DNA from: Diploptera punctata
Taxonomy: Eukaryota; Arthropoda; Insecta; Blattodea; Blaberidae
Assembly (NCBI GenBank): GCA_030220185.1
Contig: JASPKZ010007294.1
Coordinates: 1,314,001 to 1,378,000 of the forward strand
Direction: 5' to 3'
DNA length: 64,000 nucleotides
Shown here: positions 24,095 to 35,889 of the stretch, one piece after another
Position numbering within the stretch: position 1 is the stretch's first letter
Layout: each line of letters opens with the position of its first letter
The notes under the pieces: generated by a model
Told to the model about the DNA's origin: nothing
Seen by the model: only the letters and a program-made list of their open reading frames with translations
Databases searched by the model: none
Translations under genes and position numbers: made by a program

Positions 24095-24718
24095 CTTCTT
24101 CTTCTTCCTTCCAAGTATTAGGCCAAGGCCTGTTACGATCCTATAGAAAATGTTCCCTCCAGCGTTTCTTAGGACGGCCCAGAGATCTTCGTCCTCATGG
24201 TATATAATTATAAACAGCTTTGGGGATCCGATTTGAACTCATTCTTTCAAGATGATGTTTCCAATTTAGTTGGTACCGTTTAATATATTCCAAAATTGGC
24301 GCAGTCTTCAATTCTTTTAAGATATCGGTGTTCCTTTTCCGATCCCATCTGGTGTAACCCGCTGTTCTGCGCATGAATCTCATTTCACAAGCCGTTATTC
24401 TGCTTACATGTTGTCTTTTTAGTGTCCATGCTTCACTACCATAGGTCAACACTGGTCTAGCTAAAGTATTAAAAAACGTAATCTGGTGTTTTTTTTGTAC
24501 AAGGGATGGTTTCATAACTTCATTAATAATTCCCAAACTTTTATTATAACTAGTAATTTTTTCAGGGTATTCTTTTCATCCCAGATAGAGAGATAATATC
24601 CAGGATATTTAAATTGATTAGATCTCTCTAAAATTTTATTCTGAAGACAGATTTTACTTTGTATGGGGTCCTTCCCATGAAATGCCATAATTTTAGTTTT
24701 GTTAATTGATATTTCCAT
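24095..24718 (-). mobile_element. LINE 3'-end fragment (RT C-terminus)
   Basis: Minus-strand frames 24718-24512 and 24536-24195 read MEISINKTKIMAF (RT motif after the catalytic site), FKYPGYYLS (degraded YLG), NTLARPVLTYGSEAWTLK, ACEMRFMRRTAGYTRWDRKR and a final GRPKKRW word at about 24170. It ends in a gaagaagaag tail near 24095. A frameshift separates the two frames and the upstream RT is absent. Confidence 0.8.
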
Positions 24719-24724
24719 ATTAAA

Positions 24725-25295
24725 TTTAATTAAAATCTGGTTTCATTATTTAATTAAAGTCTAACACAACTGATTATTAAAGCTACAACTTTAAGTATGA
24801 AAGCAGACAAATGTGACATAAATAAGAGAATATATAAAATAGATAGTTAAATAAATGTACTTTATAGAAAAAAATAAATACTATACCACAATTAGAATCA
24901 TTATCTAGTGCTGGTCTAAAGATATCTCGCTACTGAAAGAATCAGAAAATTCTTACATTTCTGTAGACTTTAGATTTTATGTAAGAAAAATTTAACAACT
25001 TATATAACACAGCTCTACAAAAAAAAATGTTGTATCTCAGCGAATTTCTATGTTTTCAACTGCGCTGTTTACGAATATATTCATGAAAGTGCTGAATGTG
25101 CTCTAGTTATGATTATTGCGTATCTTATATCTTAAACAGTTAAATGGCTTGTTAGTAATAAAATTTATGTTTCCAGTTATGATTTGATTTCTGCACATTT
25201 TTTTAATACAAACATCACGTGATCCCCACTCTCATACGCCTCACTCCGCACATCGGCCGTGATCTAAGTTATTTGACAAAATTAATGTACTCACG
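24725..25295. other. AT-rich spacer, nothing recognised
   Basis: No feature recognised. Confidence 0.5.
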
Positions 25296-25309
25296 ACCTT
25301 CACCTGGAT

Positions 25310-25800
25310 ATGATAAAACAATTCATCAAAGCGTTGGACAAGGAAGGAAAATGTTTCAAATACATTTATAGAAAATTTCCTAAGCTCAGTATGTAAAAGT
25401 TAAAAGCGGGATATTTGATGGTCCTCAAATTCGGCAATTAATGAAAGATGCAAATTTTATCAAAGCTATGACTGTTCTGGAATGTGAAACTTGGAAGAGT
25501 ATTGTATTGGTAGAAGAAAATTTCCTAGGTAACTATAAAGCACCAAATTATATAGAAATTGTGCAAAATATGTTGACAAGCTTCAAGATTCCGGGAGCAA
25601 ATAAGAGTATAAAGTTAAACTTTCTCCAAAGTCACCTAGAAATATTTTCAGATAATTTAGGAAATTATAGTGACGAACAGGGAGAGCGCTTTCACCAGGA
25701 TCTAAAAGTAATGGAGGAAAGGCATCAGGGTAGATGGGACAGTCACATGATGGCTGATTACTGCTGGCCTTTAAAAAGAGATTGTTCCCTAAAAATATAG
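25310..25800 (+). pseudogene. C-terminal fragment of the uncharacterised family also present at 3300-7585
   Basis: Upstream of the open frame 25441-25800 the translation reads KALDKEGKCFKYI and, after a stop, GIFDGPQIRQLMKD. The open frame continues with ETWKSIVLVEENFLGNYKA, KLNFLQSHLEIFSDNLGNYS, DEQGERFHQDLKVMEERHQG and RWDSHMMADYCWPLKRD. This corresponds to the last third of the family. The C-terminal block, with conserved H, E and C residues, is well kept here, while the N-terminal two thirds are missing. No promoter or neighbour suggests expression. Function unknown; possibly part of a mobile element, but that is inference. Confidence 0.75.
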
Positions 25801-25804
25801 AAGA

Positions 25805-26363
25805 AAATCTTACAAAAAGCTTTTCGCTGAAGTATAACACGGGTTTTCGACATTTGTCTTTCCATTTACGTCGGTCCAAAAACACAATTGACATTATAAA
25901 TATATATGTTATATTTTTTCATATTTTCCGATTTTTGTATTATATTTTTCATTATTATGCTTATTATCTTCTCGTTTTTAAATTATTATTCTTTCCTCAT
26001 AATTTACATCTCGACAAATATGATTAACTCTATTAAATGCTAATTCAATATTGTGTAAAATGAAAATAAAGATTTTAAAAGAACCTGAGCGAATCTTACA
26101 AAATCATTGAGAATTTCTTGAATTGTGAGCATAAATATTCCGAAATTAATCTCATATGAAGGGCAACAAAACCACTGTTTATCAGTGTAATTAAAGTTTT
26201 CAGAAAACAAAGATATTTTCCTTATTTTGTGTAGCTTACGATCTGTTGTTTGCGGAAAAAAATATGTTATTTTATTTATGCAAGGAAATGAGAAGGTTTA
26301 CAGCATCTCGAAATTAGGCTACATTACAATGAAAATAAGACAATAAGAACGTGCTTTCTAGCG

Positions 26364-26412
<49 letters not shown>

Positions 26413-26455
26413 ATTTATATGTAGAAAGCTCTCGTTTCTCAAAATAATTATTTCA
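25805..26455. other. AT-rich spacer with (TA)n at 26368-26409
   Basis: About 20 TA units; otherwise nothing recognised. Confidence 0.7.
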
Positions 26456-26459
26456 TTTA

Positions 26460-28738
26460 TATATTGACTTAGGCTTTCACGGCCGGAGTTACTATGATGA
26501 TCCTGTAGAAGTTTTCCGGGCTGTTGGCCGTGGTCTTGAGGCTTGTAGTTCTCCGACGTTTCGCCAGAGACTGCGTCCGGCATCCTCAAGGGTTGTCATG
26601 AGACTGGCAATTTTGTCTAGGAGTAGAATTGAAAGCGCAGATATATATCTCTTTATTAGAGATTCTGTCGCTTTCAGACTGTTTTAGGGTATTATGATTA
26701 CCCTCTTCAGCCCATTTGAAACATGATATTCGTAGTTATTCATTCTCTCGTTGGGATTTTTGTCGACTACCTGCCCTATTTATACATTTATCCGCGACGT
26801 GTTCTCTGTGCGGTCAATTACTTCGTAAATTGTATCTGCCTTCTGGTTGGTTAGCATTAGGGTCTTCCATTGCACAAATGAGGTTGCCGTCTGATTTTCT
26901 AGTAGATTGTTCTTGTAGGGGTTTACATCTGGCTTTTTTTAAGACAGGTATCCATGTTTTGCTGACTTTTAACGATTCTTCCTTTCTATTGTAACTATTT
27001 TGATGTTTGAATATTTCAATGGCTTCTCGTTGCAGACGGGTAAAATAGTGTGTGCAGTTAGATAATATATCTGTGTTGTTGTATTGTACTGTATGACCTA
27101 CAAGGAGAGAGTGTTCTGCTACTGCCGACTTTTCCACTTGTTTAAGACGGCTGTATCTTTCGTGTTCTTTAAGTCTGGTTGTGATGCTGCGTTTAGTGGT
27201 GTCTACATACACTTGGCCGCAACTGCACGGGATCCTGTATATGCCTGCTGATTGAAGAGGATGAAGTTGATCCTTAATCGGTATGAGGAGATTTTTGATT
27301 TTCCTGATTGGCCTATATACTGTTTTTATGCCTTCTTTCTTCAGCAGTTTTCTAATACGGTCAGTTTCATTCTTGATGAAAGGTAAGAATGCCCTGGTTG
27401 ACGTTTTTCCTTCTGATTCCTTGTTGTTGTATCGTCTGGGATGGTTTGGTCTGTTGATTTCTTTGTTGGTGCATCCATTGGCTGTGAATACTGTACGGAG
27501 ATGTTTGAGTTCAGTCTTTAATAATTCAGGATGGCAAAGTTTCTTGGCGCGATTTGTCAATGTTTTGATGATACCAAGTTTCTGTTTGGGGTGATGATTG
27601 GAGGTTTTATGAAGATATCTGTCAGTATGCGTAGGTTTTCTATATATGGTGCGATAAATGTTGCTATCTTCTTCTCTTCTGATTGAGATGTCCAGAAAGG
27701 CTATGCTGTTATCTTTTTCTTTTCCTACGGTGAATTGTATATTGGAGTTTATGTTGTTGATGTGCGCCAGAAATTATTATATTTTATCTTCCCCGTGGTT
27801 CGAAATTACGAAGGTGTCGTCTACATATCGAAGCCATGTCTTGGGTTTAAGAGCGGCAGTCCCTAAACATTTTTGTTCGAAGTTTTCCATAATGAAATTT
27901 GCAACTACTGTGCCCATAGCTACTCCATCTATTTGTTCATAGAAGTCGTTCTAGAATAAGAAATAGCTGGTGGTTAAGCAATGTTCGAAAAGATTAGTGA
28001 TTTCTTGAGGAAACGTGGCAGCGATGAGGTGAATGGTCTCCTTTATAGGAACTTTAGTGAATGGAGAGACCACGTCGAAACTAACCATTAGATAGTCCGG
28101 TTTAGTTTATCTAATAAGTCCATCGAGACTTTGACATATGTATCACCGTTGGATGTATGGGGTTTTAGTAGAGTAGATAAATGTCTCGCTAGGTTATACG
28201 TTGGTGATCCTATGGCGCTGACGATCGGTCTTAGAGGTATATTGTCTTTATGCATTTTAGGTAGTCCGTAGAGTCTGGGTGGCAGGGCCTCGTTCTTCTT
28301 CACGTCGTCTGGAAGTGAGGAGGTTTTGATTAAGTTGTTAGTTTTACGGAATATCATTTTGGTTGGGTCGGTCTGACAGTTTAGGGTAGTTCCTAGGATC
28401 CAGTAACTCGGTGATTTTACGAATATATTCTTCTGTGTCTAATGTAACTGTAGACTTTCCTTTGTCTGCTGTTAGAATTATAATAGTTTCATCCGTTTTT
28501 AAGGTTTTTATAGCCTTCATTTCTTCAATGGAGAGATTGTGTTCTGGTTTGGGAGCCTTTCTCAGAATGCGAAAGATTTCGTTGCGGATAGTTTCTGCCT
28601 TTTTCAGCGGTATTACTCCTATGGCAGATTCAACGTTAAATATGATTTCTTCCACATGTATAGCTGAAAGTGTGATAGCGAAATTGCCTCCTGTCGCTAG
28701 AAGTGAGATTTCTGCAGCTGAGAGTGGACGGTAGCTAA
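26460..28738 (-). mobile_element. Penelope-like retroelement, third family, 5'-truncated
   Basis: Minus-strand order: 28735-28360 gives the N-terminal core with NLSIEEMKAIKTLKTDETII and ILTADKGKSTV; 28357-28088 gives LPPRLYGLPKMHKDNIPLRP and IVSAIGSPTYNLARHLSTLL. A frameshifted stretch to 27600 includes a FYEQ.DG.AMG segment and an intact RYVDD catalytic motif (around 27815-27830). Then 27560-26814 carries the thumb and GIY-YIG domain. The 3' region down to 26460 has a hammerhead-like motif at 26551-26591. The right end abuts the mariner-like element. Confidence 0.88.
26814..27560 (-). pseudogene. Penelope-like RT thumb plus GIY-YIG nuclease (248 codons, open)
   Basis: This is the longest open segment of the element. 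Residues 1-120 are the RT C-terminal part (ELLKTELKHLRTVFTANGC and RIRKLLKKEGIKTVYRP). Residues about 125-200 are the GIY-YIG domain: SAGIYRIPCSCGQVYVD and TTKRSITTRLKEHERY, then VEKSAVAEHSLLVGHT. The usual glycine of the YxG triad is aspartate here (VYVD), which may reduce nuclease activity. The frame starts inside the domain, so it is a fragment of the RT-nuclease fusion, not a separate gene. Confidence 0.8.
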
Positions 28739-29439
28739 TATTTACTCGGTGCGTGTGGTGTATATATACAGGGTGTAAATTAATTATACCGCAAAATTTA
28801 ACTACCTATAGATGTGTATTAAATAATGAATTTGAGATAATAAACTAATGGTCTACGAATAAAAATGTCCGAGTTATGATTCAATTTGTAAAATGCAGGT
28901 CACGCCACTGATTATTTCAAGTTAAAAGAAATAATACGAAACAGAGACTGTAACTTGCAACAAGCTCAGTGGTTATATCAGCCTTACTACCGATGCAAAC
29001 ATAAGATTGATGTATCACGTTCGAAATTACGTACAGCATGTGTACACTTTTTTCGTTCCTTACTTTATTTTGTATGTCCTGCAAATTAGTTGCGTACGTA
29101 GATTTACTTCTGGTTTAATTATTTAATCATTATTTTATAGAATACGGCATTGGAGGGTCGGCGCAGTACATGAGTTACAAAATTATCTACGTGCGTATTG
29201 TGCAGACAATTGTCTGAGAGGTAGTAATAATAATGCACACATTGTAGAGTATAATAGGTTACGTAAATTAAATGTAAAATTGTACTGTACAGTAGTTATG
29301 TAATTAAATAAATGATAGTACAGTGCTTACAAGAGTAATAACATGAAGAGGTATAGTGTATGTACACATGACATACATCATATTATTGGGAAATAAGAAA
29401 CAATACATTTAAGTAAACTAGAAAAATAGTAAAGCACCT

Positions 29440-30430
29440 GCAGACTCATTAGAGAAATTGTTTAAATCGGCCACCTCTATTCTCACAACACAGACGACAT
29501 CGGCGACTAAACGATTCTCGTACCGTTCAAGCTACCAGGTGTCTAGCGGATCACATCACATGCTGTGATTATGCGTGCAACTAACAGTTTATCGGTATTA
29601 ACAGGGATCGCATACACCAGTGTTTTCAGGTGTCCCCACAAAAATAATCAAGTGTACAGAGATCTGGGGAGCGAGCTGGCCACATTACAGATGAACTACC
29701 TTTTCCTATATCCAGTGACCAGGATACACCTCATCGAAATAATTTCGCACCTTCCGGCAGAAATGTGGAGGAGTGTTGTGAAGAGCAACTTCTTCTAATA
29801 ATCTAGGTAGGACGTGCTCTAAAAAGTCTTATAAATGACACCATTTAACCTCTGGAGAAGAAGGTAGGGACCAATAATGGGTTCAGAAATTACGCCTACC
29901 TATACGTTCACTGAAAATCTCTGCTGGTGACCCCTCTCAAACATGGTATGAGGATTTTCATAATCCCACATATGACTGTTTTTTGAGTTCAGAACCAGCA
30001 CATCTGTATTTAATATTACCTCATCAATGAATTACACCAAGGAAAAAATGAGCGGTGGCTGCAGCAATGCCCAATTACAAAATTGTATCCGTTGAGCGAC
30101 GTAACTGGCTGTAAGACTTGTACTTTTTGCAGATGAAAGGGATAGAGCTGGTCTTCGTGCAGGACTTTCGATATGGTTTGATTGTCCCTGCCCATTACAC
30201 GTGCGATAACACGAGTACTATTAGAAGGATCATCTTCCAATCTATGAAGAACATTTTCTTCGAACTCTGCAATGCGGCGCGTACGTCTCTCACCGGCATA
30301 TTCTCTGTTTACCTTCAACGTCCATGCTCCCGCAAACGCCTATCAACAGACTCGAAGGTTGTTCGATGAGGATGGCGTCTATTCGGATACCGCTATGCGT
30401 ACATGGCAGCTGCACCATAAATCAGCTGCA
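29440..30430 (-). pseudogene. Mariner-superfamily (IS630/Tc1/mariner) transposase, decayed
   Basis: Near the start, frames read NRRHPHRTTFESVDRRLREHG. The open segment 30318-30016 follows with RRIAEFEENVLHRLEDDPSN, VIARVMGRDNQTISKVLHED (helix-turn-helix) and QLYPFHLQKVQVLQPV. Downstream, in shifting frames, come HMWDYENPHTMFERGHQQRF, SVNV, IIGPYLL, FLEHVLPRLLEEV, NTPPHFCRKVRNYFDEVYPG and WPARSPDL..LDYF. The last holds the third catalytic acidic position of the DDE/D domain. The order matches a mariner-type transposase common in insects. Many stops and frameshifts make it non-functional. Confidence 0.78.
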
Positions 30431-30639
30431 TTTCGGCTAGTTCAGCATAACTGTAAAAAATTTAGCATGATACTTTCATGTATTGTGACTGATACTGAAA
30501 TAACTTCTAATAAGATGTTAATGTAATAATCAATACAGGAATAGGTATTTTGCGTATGCCTATACTGAACAAATTTCAGCGCCAACCATATTACAGTACA
30601 CATGCAGTGATTAACAGAAATAAAGAAAGAGAAAAAAAA

Positions 30640-30712
30640 GTGGCCTGCTGTGATTTGAACCATCAGTGTTCGAATATCAAATCCATCGCGTTAACCAGTA
30701 AGCCACAAGTTA
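30640..30712 (-). other. tRNA-like sequence, degenerate
   Basis: On the minus strand the ends gtggctt and aggccac form a 7-bp acceptor-like stem, with a B-box-like ggttcaaatc. The T-arm does not pair well and the D-arm is short. It may be a tRNA pseudogene or SINE head inside the mariner-like element. Confidence 0.35.
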
Positions 30713-31117
30713 ACTACACATGTTGTGCTTGTTTCACTCTGACCTAAGGCTCACATTTTCCCGATTCTACTTTCACCAGTGAAATGGCGTGCAATCATCT
30801 GCTAAGTTCGACATTTTAAGGAAATTGAGAACCCAATATTTCATAAACGTGTTGATGAATCATTAGAAATCAGGATCTCGGAATTAATACAAAGATCTGA
30901 AGTTATTCTAGTATAATTTTCTCCCTTACTTTGCCCTCCTGTTGATTTATCTGTATTAATTGCCGATAATTGTGATTCCCTATAACACGCCCATTTTCCC
31001 TTGTAGAGCATTGGTTCCCTACGTCAAATTACTTGTATAATACCTCTCTCTAATGAGTTAAATTTGTGCGGTATAATTCATTTACACCATATATATATAT
31101 ATATATATATATATATT

Positions 31118-34055
31118 CTCCGGGCGGGGACTAGTTTAGTGAACCCATGCCAAAGGCTCAAGCACAGGGGCATATTCCTAGGAACATGGAATGTTAGGAC
31201 TTTATACAATAGCGGGGCACTAGAGATATTAGCGCGGGAATTAGATAAGTCACCCTTAGATATAGTTGCTTTACACGAAGTTAGGTTGCCAGGAGAAGGT
31301 AGTCAGGAATCAGGAACCTTTGCATTATACTACGGGGGTGCAGAAAGACCTGCATATCGAACGGGATTTTTAGTCGGAAGGAGGATCCTATACGCCATCC
31401 GAGATATTAAGTACGTTACTGATAGGATATCATACATAATTCTAAAAGGTAAAGGACATGATTTTATAATTGTAAATGTACATGACCCCACAGAAAATAA
31501 AGATGACAAGATAAAGGACGAGTTCTATGAAGAATTAGAATGCTTATTTGATAGCCTTTCACGATATCGTATGAAAATTGTCTTAGGAGATTCTAATGCA
31601 AAAGTGTGGCGGGAAGATATATTCAAACCAACAATAGGCAAATTTAGTCTTCATGAAGATAGCAACGACAATGGGGTTAGATTAGTCACCTTCGCCACAT
31701 CAAAGAATCTCATTGTTAAGAGCACAACATTTCAGCTTAAGGATATTCATAAGTACACCTGGACATCTCCAGATGGAGAAACTCGAAACCAGATAGATCA
31801 TGTATTAGTGGACAAACGCTGGCACAGTGACATCATCGATGTTAGATCAGTCAGAGGGACAGACTGCAATTCGGATCATCATCTGGTCAGGGTGAAAATC
31901 AGACAACGGCTATCTCTTACTGAATTAAAAAACTTGAAAAATGATGAAATGCGGCAAGAATACCAAATCAAAATTGCTAATAGATTTGAAGTACTAGAAG
32001 CTTCAGATGACAATGTGGCAAACAAAGACGAAACTGATATAAATGAAGAATGGGAGGCTATAAGAGATACTATCAAATTGTCAGCATCAGAAAGCACTGG
32101 TTGTTTAAAAAAGAGGCAAAACAGGAAATGGTTTGATGAGGTATGTGCGGACATTGTAAAGAAAAGAAAGCTAGCATATGAAATGGTTACACGAGCCAAA
32201 TGAGGTAAATTTAGAACAATTGGTTAGTATTAGACGGGAAACCAACAAGGTACTAAAGAGTAATAACATGGAACATTGAGAGAGAAGATTAATGATTCTG
32301 AAATGAACGCAAACAATAGGAACATTAGATAATTATATCAGGGAATTAGTATAGAGAAGAATGGGTTTCAGGCTAGAACAAACATAATTCGGTATGAAAA
32401 TGGGGATATGATTGCAGATTCCAGGAGTATATTAAAGAGACGGAAAAGTTACTTTAATCAGCTATTAAATATACATACAGAACAGGACATTGAGGAGGAT
32501 AATTTACAGACAACAGAAATGCTAGTCGCAGAACCATGAGCAATAGAGGTTGAAATGGCGATTGAAAAATTGAAGATGTATGAAGCATCAGGTTCAGATG
32601 AGATCCCAGCAGAACTGTTAAAAGCAGGGGGAGAAAAATTGATGGACAAGATACGCTGGTTGCTTAGTATGATTTGGGAAAAAGAAGCTCTTCCAGAAGA
32701 ATGAAAAAAATCAATTACCGTAGCAATATATAAGAAAGGAGATAAAATTGATTGCAACAATTACAGGGGCATCTCATTACTTTCAACTTCGTACAAAATT
32801 CTAACAAATATATTAGTAAGCAGACTTACTCCCTGTATTGATGTCATTCTATGAGATCATCAATTTGGATTTAGAAGAAACAGGTCTACAACAGATCAGA
32901 TTTTTAGTATAAGACAGATTTTATAAAATAAATGGGAATATAATGGTACTGTACATCAACTATATGTAGTCATCAGAAAAGCATATGATTCAATTAAGAG
33001 GGAGAAGTTATATAGTATTCTGCTGGAGTTCGGATTTCCTAAAAAGTTTGTTAGACTTATACGAATGTGTCTAAATGGCACAAGTTGTAGGGTGCGTGTA
33101 GGTAAACAGTTTTCGGACATTTTTGAAATCCAGAATGGGTTGAAGCAAGGAGATGCACTATCTCCTCTACTATTTAATTTTGTACTAGAGCATGCCATTA
33201 AATCTTTAGAGAATGAGGAAGGCTTACAACTCAATGGTATTAATAAGCTGTTAGTTTCGGCTGATGATATAGTACTATTTGACGATAGCGAAGAGATACT
33301 GAAGGACAACACGGACACACTATTGCGTAACACTAAGAAATTAGGACTGGAAGTAAATATCAATAAAACTAAATAATATGGTTACATGTAGAAATACATT
33401 ATATGATAGAAATGGACAGTTAATGACAAATGAGGGATATTTAGAGGAAGTGGCTGAATTCAAATACCGAGGAACAATGACATGCGCAAAGAAATTAAAC
33501 ATAGACTCAATTCTGGAAATGCGTGCTATTATGCATTGCAAAGACTCTTGATGTCCCAACTCCTTTCAAAAAACGTTAAACTGAAAATATATAAAACTAT
33601 TATTCGTCCAGTTATATTATATGGGTATGAAACATGGACTCTTAATTTAAGGGAGGAAAAGAGATTACAAGTATTTGAGAATAAAGTACTTAGGAAAAAT
33701 GTTTGTACCAAAGAGAGATGAACAGACAGGTTAATGGAGAAGACTACATAACAATGAACTACATGGTCTTGATAGGAAGCCAGATATAATAAGAAGAGTT
33801 AAGTCTCGTAGATTGCGATGGGCAGGACATGTTGCACGTATGGGGAATGAAAGACTTGCATGGAAGCTTCTTGTAGGAAAGCCAGAGGGAAAACGCCCAG
33901 TTGGTGGACTAAGAATGAGGTGGGAGAATAACATTAACTATGATTTGAGGGAATTAGATTATACAGGGAATGATTGGAAAGAATTAGCTCAGGATAGGGA
34001 TGTATGGAGAGCTTATGTCCGCGAGACCATGAACCTACGGGTTCGATAGTGAAAT
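31118..34055 (+). mobile_element. RTE-type LINE, nearly full length, decayed
   Basis: Plus-strand order: short 5' leader, apurinic-type endonuclease (31166-31900), RT (32520-33370) and C-terminal region ending at 34049. RT blocks include [28 protein letters not shown]-like and NGLKQGDALSPLLFNFVLEH. The catalytic block reads VSADDIVLF, where F/YADD is usual. The C-terminus reads YKTIIRPVILYGYETWTL, RRLRWAGHVARMGNERLAWK and KPEGKRPVGGLRMRWENN. Stops and frameshifts at 32203, 32540, 32703, 32850 and beyond disable it. A 3'-end copy of the same family is at 60722-61735. Confidence 0.85.
31166..32203 (+). pseudogene. LINE apurinic-type endonuclease domain (open part)
   Basis: The open frame actually begins at 31064, but its first ~18 residues are translated from the mariner right TIR and the (AT)n run, so they are not part of the LINE. 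The domain starts at GIFLGTWNVRTLYN. Active-site blocks follow in order: ALHEVRLPG (catalytic Glu), VLGDSNAKVW (GDFNA type, Phe to Ser), RNQIDHVLVDKRWHSDI and CNSDHHLV (the SDH box). The frame ends before the RT. Insect proteins of this type are often mislabelled craniofacial development protein 2. Confidence 0.85.
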
Positions 34056-34099
34056 ATATATAGCTTATTCTAGCAAACGTAGAACATGTGGAGTAATTT

Positions 34100-34935
34100 C
34101 AACCAAACTCCGTATACTTATAACTTGCAATCTGGAAAAGATTTCGTGGGGTATTCAAATCCCTAGCATACCCATGATGAGGTGATATGCGGCGAAAATT
34201 AAAACAAATTTAATACAACCTACACTCGCGTCGAATGAATAGTGTTCGGGTGGCTAAGTCCCTTGGTAGCAATCCCGATGACATTAAAAGCGAAAATTCA
34301 TTCGACGCACTCCTAACAGGGGTAAGGGATTCGAAAGGGTGAAACATAAAATAATATAAACGATTCGAATAATGCATAGTTTTTTAAGTCACTAAGCTGA
34401 TTCGTGATAGTCCACATGATATTTGAGTCCAGGTATGATCATAACAACTGTAAGGAGATGCGAAGGGATAGAAAATGATATCAGCAAAATGACTCGGATT
34501 AGTATCGAAACCTGATTTTCGGGGGTAGCTTATCTGATTTGTGACAGTCTCGATTACATTTATGCCCAAATATGATTCTTAGCACCCTTAAGGAAAAGGG
34601 GTGGAGTAAAAAATAAAACTTCAAAAACACGTCAAGATTAGAGCCGAATCCATAGTTAAGGGTCGCTATGCTGATTGGTTATAGTCCTGGTAATATGTAA
34701 TACAAATGTGACCCCTAGCACTTCTAAGAGAAGCGGGACGTGGTAAAAAAGCAATACTGAACGAGAATAGTGTCAAATCAATAGTTCTCTGGGTTGTTAA
34801 TCTGATTGATGACTTGCAGATCACACGTCAGCGAATGTTCGAGCACAAAGCTCACGTTGGGAGTGAGAAAGAATGTAAAATAATATATCCAAAGTTATTG
34901 GTGTTAGTGTCAAATCCAAAGTTTTTGTAGTCACT
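34100..34935. repeat. Degenerate ~135-bp tandem repeats
   Basis: At least four units, near 34385, 34515, 34650 and 34785, share the order taagtcact..gctgatt.gtgata, then atttg..c..atgtga..cctagc, then taag.agaa..gggatg.ggta. Each unit follows the last after about 130-145 bases. Sequence upstream to 34100 has weaker matches. Identity is low, so the array is old. Confidence 0.6.
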
Positions 34936-35053
34936 AACGTGAAAGGCGCCAAGAAGCTTGGGATAAATAAATAAACGAGCAACGCAGGGTGATCGTCTAC
35001 TATATAAATTAAATAGTTTACTTGATACTGTATATTTCTTCTCCTTCTTGTTC

Positions 35054-35054
<1 letters not shown>

Positions 35055-35115
<61 letters not shown>

Positions 35116-35137
35116 GTTATTATTATTGTTATTATTA
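35055..35137. repeat. (TTA)n microsatellite
   Basis: About 27 trinucleotide units with two g interruptions. It creates the poly-Leu, poly-Ile and poly-Asn open frames seen here on both strands, which are not genes. Confidence 0.97.
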
Positions 35138-35351
35138 AAAATAAATGAATGGGACATGGGAACAACGAGGACGAAAGTTAAATATCCACTTTGTCTGGTA
35201 GAGGAAAACTACAAAATTATAAAACATCTTAATAAGAACAAATTGTTTCTCTAAGCAATAGTTTGTCCACTTTGTTCTAAACATTACAATATTATTGTTA
35301 TCAAAACAAAGTCTATTGCTTGTTTAAATGGAAAAAATGAGGTTAATGTAA

Positions 35352-35824
35352 AATAAATAATAGTTTTAAAAAACTAAAACAACACGCTTTATTAGAAAAC
35401 CGAACTAAAAAATGAAAAATAATTCTAATTTCCAACACGCTTGGGATAAAATTAAAGTGGTCAACAAAAAAAAATCATCTCCAACACATCTAGAATAAAA
35501 CTAGAGTTATCTACAAAAAAACTAATTTTACCATCAAAAGCGTGGAGTGCTCTATATAAATTAATATATTTGATAATAAACAGAAATTGGTAAAAGTAAA
35601 GTCTCCAAGGAGAAAACGTTAGAACCATAAAAAATACCCCACGCTTTTGATGGTAATTTTTTTTGATAACTCTAGTTTTATTCTAGATGTGTTGGAGATG
35701 ATTCTTTTTTGTTGACCACTTTAATTTTATCCCAAGCGTGTTGGAAATTTAAATTATTTTAAATTTTTTTAGTTCGGTTTTCTAATAAAGCGTGTTGTTT
35801 TAGTTTTTTAAACTATTATTTATT
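35352..35824. mobile_element. Foldback-type element, ~190-bp inverted arms
   Basis: Arms 35352-35545 and 35638-35824 are largely reverse complementary around a 92-bp loop. Subterminal words recur within each arm: aacacgctt, ttctaataaagcgtgttg and atctagaataaaact. A ~55-bp segment at the right end is repeated in tandem, to about 35885. No protein is encoded. It looks like a foldback or long-TIR MITE. Confidence 0.8.
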
Positions 35825-35889
35825 TTTAATTTTTTAATTTGGTTTTCTAATAAAGCGTGTTGTTTTAGTTTTTTAAACATTTATTTTTT

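Larger units (their letters stand above)
28772..31088 (-). mobile_element. Mariner-like DNA transposon with terminal inverted repeats
   Basis: The left end ggtgtaaattaattatacc (from 28772) and the reverse complement of the right end, ggtgtaaatgaattatacc (from 31088), form TIRs of about 31 bp. Both sides border TA-rich sequence, fitting a TA target. The decayed transposase lies on the minus strand at about 30430-29440. The right TIR runs into (AT)n at 31089-31115, which then borders the RTE-type LINE. About 2.3 kb is long for the class; the extra length lies on both sides of the transposase. Confidence 0.75.

Noticed and set aside
30640..30712. Functional tRNA gene
   Set aside because: The acceptor stem pairs, but the D- and T-arms do not; at best a pseudogene or SINE head.
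34821..35254. Poly-Asn, poly-Leu and poly-Ile frames on both strands
   Set aside because: Translations of the (TTA)n microsatellite.
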